Below the pieces are notes generated by a model that was given only the letters and a program-made list of their open reading frames with translations, did no database searches and was not told where the DNA came from. A program made the translations under genes and the position numbers. Shown one piece after another: positions 7,355 to 12,938 of a stretch of DNA of 14,692 bases. Position 1 is the stretch's first letter, and each line of letters begins with the position of its first letter. Origin of the DNA: Bacteroidota bacterium. Its GTDB lineage: Bacteria; Bacteroidota; Bacteroidia; NS11-12g; UBA9320. The stretch lies in the NCBI GenBank assembly GCA_024638525.1, contig JAHEKB010000033.1:1-14692 (forward strand). The letters run 5' to 3'.

Positions 7355-8905
7355 ATGCTAATCAAGACCTATGGAAGTGCCGTTTGTGGTATTGATGCCA
7401 TTCCAATCAGTGTGGAAGTGGATGTTGGAAAGGGCGCCAAAGCCCAATTAATTGGACTGCCCGACAATGCAGTTAAAGAAAGCCTTACCAGAATATATGC
7501 AGCCATGAAAAACTCTGGTTTCAAATTTCCGCGCAAAGGACTTATCATAAATATGGCTCCAGCCGATCTTAAAAAAGAAGGAGCGGCTTATGATCTAACC
7601 ATAGCTATTGGAATTCTTGTTGCTTCAGAACAGATAAAAGCTGTGGATCTAAGCAAAAGTTTGCTCATGGGTGAACTAAGTCTAGATGGAAGCCTACTGC
7701 CGATAAAAGGCAGTTTACCGATGGCTATACAGGCCAAGAAGGATGGTTTTGAGAAAATGCTTCTACCACTCACCAATGCCACTGAGGCCTCTATTGTTCA
7801 AGGATTGAGTGTCTTTGGACTCTCATCTTTGCAAGAAACAGCCCGCTTTCTACAAGGCAATGTTCAGCTAGAAGCCCATGAATCCGATCCCAGAGCGCAT
7901 CATCGTGAGAATCGCAATACGACCCATTACGATTTTTCAGAAGTTAAGGGTCAACGAGCTACAAAACGGGCAATAGAAATTGCTGCTGCTGGGGGACACA
8001 ATATTGTCCTTATTGGGCCTCCCGGTTCAGGAAAGACCATGTTAGCCAAACGGCTTGCCGGTATCCTCCCTCCCATGAATCTTCACGAGGCATTAGAAAC
8101 GACCAAGATTCACTCCGTTGCAGGAAATTTAGGATCAAACGGCAATCTCTTGGTGCAGAGACCATTCAGAAGTCCTCACCACACAATAAGCAATGTAGCG
8201 ATGGTAGGAGGTGGCACCAATCCTAAACCCGGGGAGATTTCTTTAGCCCATAACGGAATTCTTTTTCTCGATGAACTCCCCGAATTCAAGCGAAGTGTGT
8301 TGGAAGTACTCAGGCAACCTTTGGAGGATAGGAAGATCACCATTTCCAGGGCTAAATCCAGTGTAGAATATCCCAGCAATCTCATGCTGGTCGCGAGCAT
8401 GAACCCCTGTCCGTGTGGTTTCTTTAATCACTCTGAAAAAGAATGCAGCTGCAGTTCAAATACCGTACAACGGTATATTTCCAAAATCTCAGGGCCACTT
8501 TTAGATAGAATTGATATTCACATAGAAGTGAACCCGGTCAATTTCGATGAGCTGAGTTTAGACGGGAATGCCGAGAGCAGTGAATCTATACGCAACCGAG
8601 TCATCAAGGCGCGCACTGTCCAGGAACAACGATTTGAAAAGTATACAGAGATTCACTGCAATGCACAAATGGAAAGTAAACTCATTCGCGAATATTGTGG
8701 TCTAAATACTGGCTGCCAACTACTTTTAAAGAAAGCGATGCAACGTCTAAACCTAAGTGCAAGAGCATATGATAGAATATTAAAACTTTCAAGAACCATT
8801 GCTGATCTTCATGCGTCAAAAGAGATCGAAATCCCTCATTTGGCAGAGGCGATTCAATACAGGAGCCTGGATCGCGAGAGTTGGGGACAAGGAATTCATT
8901 CCTAA
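7355..8905 (+). CDS. comM: YifB/ComM family Mg-chelatase-like AAA+ ATPase
   Basis: A 516-residue protein of the expected family length. Residues about 1-170 form the Lon-S16-like (ChlI) domain (VDVGKGAKAQLIGLPDNAVKE). A linker leads to the AAA+ core: Walker A GPPGSGKT (221-228), Walker B GILFLDELPEF with Asp306-Glu307, and an arginine-rich C-terminal helical domain (LNLSARAYDRILKLSRTIADL). A Cys cluster CPC...CSC (352, 354, 364, 366) after SMNP is typical of the YifB group. In naturally competent bacteria ComM is a hexameric helicase that promotes branch migration during transformation; in others the role is open. ATG 7355 fits the conserved first strand (LIKTYGSAVCGIDA). It shares an upstream region with the divergent DUF2147 operon, and dtd follows after 19 nt. 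Confidence 0.93.
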   Translation: MLIKTYGSAVCGIDAIPISVEVDVGKGAKAQLIGLPDNAVKESLTRIYAAMKNSGFKFPRKGLIINMAPADLKKEGAAYDLTIAIGILVASEQIKAVDLSKSLLMGELSLDGSLLPIKGSLPMAIQAKKDGFEKMLLPLTNATEASIVQGLSVFGLSSLQETARFLQGNVQLEAHESDPRAHHRENRNTTHYDFSEVKGQRATKRAIEIAAAGGHNIVLIGPPGSGKTMLAKRLAGILPPMNLHEALETTKIHSVAGNLGSNGNLLVQRPFRSPHHTISNVAMVGGGTNPKPGEISLAHNGILFLDELPEFKRSVLEVLRQPLEDRKITISRAKSSVEYPSNLMLVASMNPCPCGFFNHSEKECSCSSNTVQRYISKISGPLLDRIDIHIEVNPVNFDELSLDGNAESSESIRNRVIKARTVQEQRFEKYTEIHCNAQMESKLIREYCGLNTGCQLLLKKAMQRLNLSARAYDRILKLSRTIADLHASKEIEIPHLAEAIQYRSLDRESWGQGIHS

Positions 8906-8924
8906 AAAATACTGATGTTTGCCT

Positions 8925-9374
8925 ATGCGAGCAATACTTCAAAGGGTCAATTCTTGTCAAGTTCACATTGAAGGCACACTTCATTCAGAAATTGATAATG
9001 GTCTTTTATTGCTTATCGGGTTTGAGCCGACAGATCGTGATGAAGATCTGACATGGATGAAGAATAAAGTTCTGAATATGAGAATCTTTGAAGATCGTGA
9101 AGGCAAAATGAATCGCAGCATTTTAGACTGCCATGGGCAATTGATGATCGTTAGTCAATTCACCCTACACGCCTCTACAAAAAAGGGAAATAGGCCTTCG
9201 TTTATCAAGGCGGCTAAACCTGAAATAGCCATCCCATTATACCAAAAGTTCATTGTCCATTGCCGTAAAGACATCGGTGTTAAAACGGGAGAATTTGGAG
9301 CCAATATGCAATTGACTATAGAGAATGATGGTCCTGTCACTTTAATCCTTGACAGCCATAATAAAGACATCTAG
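8925..9374 (+). CDS. dtd: D-aminoacyl-tRNA deacylase
   Basis: A 149-residue Dtd enzyme, which frees tRNAs mischarged with D-amino acids (and glycine on tRNA-Ala) in the cytosol. The N-terminus MRAILQRVNSCQV, the SQFTL segment, the KKGNRPSF block and the C-terminal GEFGANMQL with NDGPVT (the Gly-cisPro motif that gives chiral selectivity) are all present. ATG 8925 matches the conserved start; a TTG six bases upstream would add only two residues. It lies 19 nt behind the comM-like gene and is probably co-transcribed with it. Its TAG stop falls inside the same CTAG that ends nadK on the opposite strand. Confidence 0.95.
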   Translation: MRAILQRVNSCQVHIEGTLHSEIDNGLLLLIGFEPTDRDEDLTWMKNKVLNMRIFEDREGKMNRSILDCHGQLMIVSQFTLHASTKKGNRPSFIKAAKPEIAIPLYQKFIVHCRKDIGVKTGEFGANMQLTIENDGPVTLILDSHNKDI

Positions 9375-10237
9375 CGATTTCTGGTATCCACACCCCACAT
9401 GAGTTTGGTCCGTATGGTATCCATATATGAACTGCCCTTTAGCCTGACCATATTAAAGTAGAATTCGCCCTTCTTGACGCGGAACTGAGTATCTGCAGAA
9501 ACCTTATAAGATCTAGAATCCAGCGAGACCAAAACAGTATTCGATCTGCCCGTAATCTGCAATTCTAAAATCTTATCATCGGGTATGACTGCTGGCCTCA
9601 CGGTAAGATTATGAGCAGCAATTGGTGTGACAACAAATGACTGGGAACCTGGAAAGAGCAAAGGCCCTCCGCAGCTTAGGGAATAACCTGATGAACCCGT
9701 CGGGCTAGAAACGATTAAGCCGTCTGCCCAATAGGAATTAAGGAACTCCCCATCCAAGTGAGTGTCAACCGTAATCATCGCGGAGCTATCCCGCTTTTGA
9801 ACGACAAAATCATTCAGTGCATAGGGAAAATCTTGAATCTCATCAATTTCGGTTTCCACTTTTATAACTGAACGTCCTTCAATACTGTACTCCCCCTTCT
9901 TTAATTGAATAATTGTAGATTCAATATCATCCATCGTCGTATTAGCTAGGAAACCAAAACGTCCGAGATTTACTCCCAAAACCGCCAGGCCTGAATCTTT
10001 CACAATTGAAAGGGTATCTAAGACTGTTCCATCTCCACCTAGTGAGATCAGTATGTCAATTTCATTTAGTTCGTCTGATTGAGGTAAATCAAGTTGAAGC
10101 TTTGACTTCAGAAAACGGGCATATTGAGGAATAGCAACATATTCCATCTCGTGCTTTTCCAAGCATGAGGTGAAATGAGCAATAAAATCCCTCAATCCTT
10201 CTGTGGCTATTGTTCTACCGTAAACAGCGACTTTCAT
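9371..10237 (-). CDS. nadK: NAD kinase
   Basis: A 288-residue ATP-dependent NAD kinase (also called ppnK), making NADP from NAD in the cytosol. Motif order is standard: GGDGT (67-71, catalytic Asp69), NLGRFGFL (90-97), YALNDFVV (substrate-binding Asn-Asp), and SPTGSSGYSLSCGGP. The C-terminal beta-rich domain with LTVRPAVIPDD is also typical. It is the last gene of the minus-strand cluster. Its ATG overlaps the stop of the outer-membrane barrel gene by one base (TAATG), so translation is likely coupled to it. It ends tail-to-tail with dtd, the two sharing 4 nt and leaving no room for an intergenic terminator. Confidence 0.96.
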   Translation of the reverse strand: MKVAVYGRTIATEGLRDFIAHFTSCLEKHEMEYVAIPQYARFLKSKLQLDLPQSDELNEIDILISLGGDGTVLDTLSIVKDSGLAVLGVNLGRFGFLANTTMDDIESTIIQLKKGEYSIEGRSVIKVETEIDEIQDFPYALNDFVVQKRDSSAMITVDTHLDGEFLNSYWADGLIVSSPTGSSGYSLSCGGPLLFPGSQSFVVTPIAAHNLTVRPAVIPDDKILELQITGRSNTVLVSLDSRSYKVSADTQFRVKKGEFYFNMVRLKGSSYMDTIRTKLMWGVDTRNR

Positions 10238-11616
10238 TAGATTGCTCTCTTAAAGTGAATGTATAAACCCGACTGGTTCAAGCTATTGTAGCTGTATTCA
10301 AATCTAAGCACTCTATCGTTATAAAACAGGCAATTTAGCCCAATACCCATAGAAGCTAGGTTGCTGTTGGGCAATTCATTCTCAATAAGCACCCGATCAC
10401 TAACCGTCCGACCGTATTCAGCAAAATATGACAAAAACACATTGATTGGAAGTGCTTCATAGTTGGTCGGCAAAGCTTTAATCCGTAAAGCAGATATATC
10501 CAGCAAGTGATATCGCAATGCTGTTCGCATTAGAAAACCTGCGTGGCCATCCGATACGTAACGCTCAAAACCTCTCATGTTGTAATCATAGCCCAGTATT
10601 TTATAATCGTGGTATCCGAGCAGTTTATAGCTGTTCCAATGCCCATAAACCGAAAATGCAGTATAGAATTTCTTGGCGATCTGGTTGAATTCATTCCACT
10701 CAACATCCATAGCGAAATTGCCCTTTATTCTGTCAGTTGCGTAGCGTTCTGCTGCCATTCCCAAGCTCAATTCCTCTCCACGTATGGGAAAGAATCTGTT
10801 GTCACGTGTGTCATACTGCCATTCTGTGCGCAATGAAATTTGGTTCTGTTCTGAGGCACCCCCTAAGAGATAACTAAAACTGCTGGGCTCTTGAAGCACC
10901 TCGTCGGCGATCACAACCTGATTGTACCGCAACGCAATTGACCAATTTGTAAACAAGTCTAATCTGCGATGCAGGGTCAAGTCCAGCTCATTTTCTTTGA
11001 TCATCCCATTCTCTGACCCTTTGAAAAAAACCAATTGATCCGCTTCAGTTTTATGCCAAAGCTCATTCTGATTATGGTGTTGAAATTTGAAATCAACACC
11101 CCACTTTGATTCAGGACTAAAGAATGGAATACGATATTCCAAACCATACTTCTGATTATAACCCCTGATATAGGATAGCTTCAAACTGTGATTGGCCCCA
11201 AAAAGATTGTAGTTGAATAAATAAAGCCCATAATTGGTACGTTCAGGATCAAAATTTAGGTCTTGCCAAACATTGAAGTTCCTATCGCTGAATTCAATAC
11301 TGGGTATGGGCCATATAAACCACTTCTCCACCACTTCAATACGAATTTGGAAATCCCCATCAACAAGATTATGTCCAATCTCAACTTCATTGAACAGATT
11401 GAGGTTCATGAGTCTATTTCTAGAGGTAAGTAAGTGGTCACTTATTCCTGCTTCTTCTACTCTTGTTCCAACTTGAAAGCTGAGCTCTCTCAGTATTACA
11501 TTCTTTCTAGTTCGCTCATTGCCACTTATTTCAATTTTACTTATGCGGCTTTCAGCTATTGCACCGACACAGCACAAGAAAACGGAAACCAACAACAAAA
11601 ATGATCTAGATGTCAA
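10237..11616 (-). CDS. BamA/TamA-superfamily outer-membrane barrel with one POTRA domain
   Basis: An exported protein of about 459 residues. After the signal peptide, one POTRA domain covers about residues 23-98 (SRISKIEISGNERTRKNV, then LNLFNEVEIG, IRIEVVEKW). A 16-strand-type barrel follows, with the loop-6 signature RGFE at 348-351, characteristic of the Omp85 superfamily. BamA itself has about five POTRAs and 800 or more residues, so this is a short relative that inserts, or moves material across, the outer membrane. It ends in IHFKRAI, without the terminal aromatic usual for barrel signals. The start is uncertain. TTG 11616 gives an ideal signal peptide with an AxA cut site (residues 19-21) and an 11-nt overlap with the CBS gene. 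ATG 11670 would add 18 residues before it and overlap by 65 nt. Confidence 0.82.
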   Translation of the reverse strand: MTSRSFLLLVSVFLCCVGAIAESRISKIEISGNERTRKNVILRELSFQVGTRVEEAGISDHLLTSRNRLMNLNLFNEVEIGHNLVDGDFQIRIEVVEKWFIWPIPSIEFSDRNFNVWQDLNFDPERTNYGLYLFNYNLFGANHSLKLSYIRGYNQKYGLEYRIPFFSPESKWGVDFKFQHHNQNELWHKTEADQLVFFKGSENGMIKENELDLTLHRRLDLFTNWSIALRYNQVVIADEVLQEPSSFSYLLGGASEQNQISLRTEWQYDTRDNRFFPIRGEELSLGMAAERYATDRIKGNFAMDVEWNEFNQIAKKFYTAFSVYGHWNSYKLLGYHDYKILGYDYNMRGFERYVSDGHAGFLMRTALRYHLLDISALRIKALPTNYEALPINVFLSYFAEYGRTVSDRVLIENELPNSNLASMGIGLNCLFYNDRVLRFEYSYNSLNQSGLYIHFKRAI

Positions 11617-12256
11617 GGTATTTGATAAAAGCTTGGTATCGCCTCTCCACGCGCTCCTTATAATCCTCATCACCAAATGAAGTAATCACTTCATATTTAA
11701 ATCTGAGTAGGCTACTTATTATTCGTTCAGCACTGTTTGTATTGACTTTAACGCTAGCCCGAATTCGGCCAGAATCTGGAATTTGCTCCAACCACAAACC
11801 GAGAATTTGCGCATTCTCACCCTCAACTATTTGGGCTATCTCGCTAGAAGAGTATTGACTTGAGGCCATTTCTAAAAGAATAATGGCTCCATCTTGTTCT
11901 ACACTAATAGAATGACTTAACTTATTCAAAACCATAGTCTTGGTTATGATTCCAAGGCAATTGTCCTCAAGGTCCACTACCGCAGCTAGATCGGATTTCC
12001 CATCTCTGAATAAACGCATAACGTCAAAGAGATGAGTATTCACATAGACCTGAAGAATATTCGCCTCAACCATAGATTCAACTGTGGTTTTGGAATTAAG
12101 TATACAATCCTCTAAACCCACCTTGCCAATAAGTCGTCCTTCATTGCAGATCGGCAATTCAAAACACTCGAGATCAAGCATTAATTCCAAACATTGGTCG
12201 GTACTCCAATCTTGGGTTACTTCCGGAATTTCCAACATATGTTCTGAAGCATTCAT
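11606..12256 (-). CDS. CBS-pair protein with C-terminal ACT-like domain
   Basis: A 216-residue cytosolic protein. Residues about 12-58 (CLELMLDLECFELPI, GRLIGKVGLEDCI) and 60-118 (VMRLFRDGKSDLAAVVD, CLGIITKTMVL) form a CBS pair, a module that usually binds adenine nucleotides. Residues about 122-195 (GAIILLEMASSQYSSSEIAQ, then RIRASVKVNT, ISSLLRFKYEV) are an ACT-like regulatory fold. From memory of the phylum, this CBS-ACT protein is often encoded directly beside nadK in Bacteroidota, so a role in sensing nucleotide or cofactor state is an attractive but unproven inference. Here an outer-membrane protein gene stands between the two. The ATG at 12256 lies 24 nt after the pabA stop; the 3' end overlaps the barrel gene. 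Confidence 0.85.
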   Translation of the reverse strand: MNASEHMLEIPEVTQDWSTDQCLELMLDLECFELPICNEGRLIGKVGLEDCILNSKTTVESMVEANILQVYVNTHLFDVMRLFRDGKSDLAAVVDLEDNCLGIITKTMVLNKLSHSISVEQDGAIILLEMASSQYSSSEIAQIVEGENAQILGLWLEQIPDSGRIRASVKVNTNSAERIISSLLRFKYEVITSFGDEDYKERVERRYQAFIKYLDI

Positions 12257-12280
12257 AGCTGTATAACGCAGAAACCTATA

Positions 12281-12871
12281 TTAATGGTTTGATTTCTTGG
12301 GCTGCAAATTAATATGCTTTAGCCAATTGGATAGCATTTGAAGCCCAAATTGAGTAAGTATGGCTTCTGGATGAAATTGCATGCCTACCATTTGGGCCCT
12401 TGAATGCTCTATGGCCATTATCTCACCTATTTCTGTTGTGGCCAATACTTTCATTTTAGTCTGCTCAATACCAGACAAGACCAGAGAATGGTATCGACAA
12501 ACTTGGAATTGTTGAGGCAGGTTTTCAAATAAAGCATGCTCACTGACATCTATCAGCGAGAGCTTACCGTGCATGGGGTAAGCGGCGCGATTTAATTTGG
12601 CCCCCCAATGCAACCCAATGGCTTGCATACCAAGACAAATTCCCAGCACCGGAATCTTCCCTGAACATTTTGTGAGCAATTCCATGCATATGCCAGCCTC
12701 TTGTGGTCGTCCTGGCCCAGGAGAAATTACTAGTGCGTCCACATCTAGATTTGCAACTTCTACAATACTGAGTTCATCATTTCTAGCCACTACAATCTCC
12801 TGACCCAATTGCTCAAAGTAGTCCTTTAAGTTGTAGGTAAATGAATCGTAATTATCTAGCAATAGGATCAC
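12281..12871 (-). CDS. pabA: Anthranilate/aminodeoxychorismate synthase component II (glutamine amidotransferase)
   Basis: A 196-residue class I glutamine amidotransferase that releases ammonia from glutamine for a chorismate-using partner, giving aminodeoxychorismate (folate) or anthranilate (tryptophan). Motifs: LDNYDSFTYNL at the N-terminus, SPGPGRPQEAG (50-60), nucleophile elbow GICLGMQAIG with Cys79, and QFHPEA with His167 and Glu169 completing the triad. TrpG and PabA cannot be separated by sequence alone here; no component I or other trp/folate gene is in view, which leans toward a stand-alone PabA or shared TrpG/PabA. The start is GTG 12871 because the family begins exactly at this strand. 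An ATG at 12961 would add 30 residues foreign to the family and run into the divergent E1 gene. It heads the minus-strand cluster. Confidence 0.9.
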   Translation of the reverse strand: MILLLDNYDSFTYNLKDYFEQLGQEIVVARNDELSIVEVANLDVDALVISPGPGRPQEAGICMELLTKCSGKIPVLGICLGMQAIGLHWGAKLNRAAYPMHGKLSLIDVSEHALFENLPQQFQVCRYHSLVLSGIEQTKMKVLATTEIGEIMAIEHSRAQMVGMQFHPEAILTQFGLQMLSNWLKHINLQPKKSNH

Positions 12872-12875
12872 AGAA

Positions 12876-12883
12876 CGAATATA
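12876..12883 (-). promoter_or_regulatory. Candidate -7 element for the pabA cluster
   Basis: On the minus strand TATATTCG (12883-12876) is one mismatch from TAnnTTTG and stands 4 nt before the GTG start at 12871. No TTG at the normal -33 position was found. As at 1957-1964, this places the likely transcript start essentially on the start codon. Confidence 0.3.
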
Positions 12884-12925
12884 GCTGAATAGGCTTTTTA
12901 AGAATTTAATTTCAGCTAAAAACAC

Positions 12926-12933
12926 TTGATTTG
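12926..12933 (+). promoter_or_regulatory. Candidate -7 element for the fused E1 gene
   Basis: TTGATTTG is one mismatch from TAnnTTTG and lies in the gap of about 67 nt between the divergent pabA and E1 genes. It would place the transcript start near 12938-12940. No -33 partner at standard spacing was found, so the call is weak. Confidence 0.25.
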
Positions 12934-12938
12934 TACTT

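Noticed and set aside
10237..11616. Calling the POTRA-barrel protein BamA
   Set aside because: Only one POTRA and about 459 residues are present; BamA has about five POTRAs and nearly twice the length.
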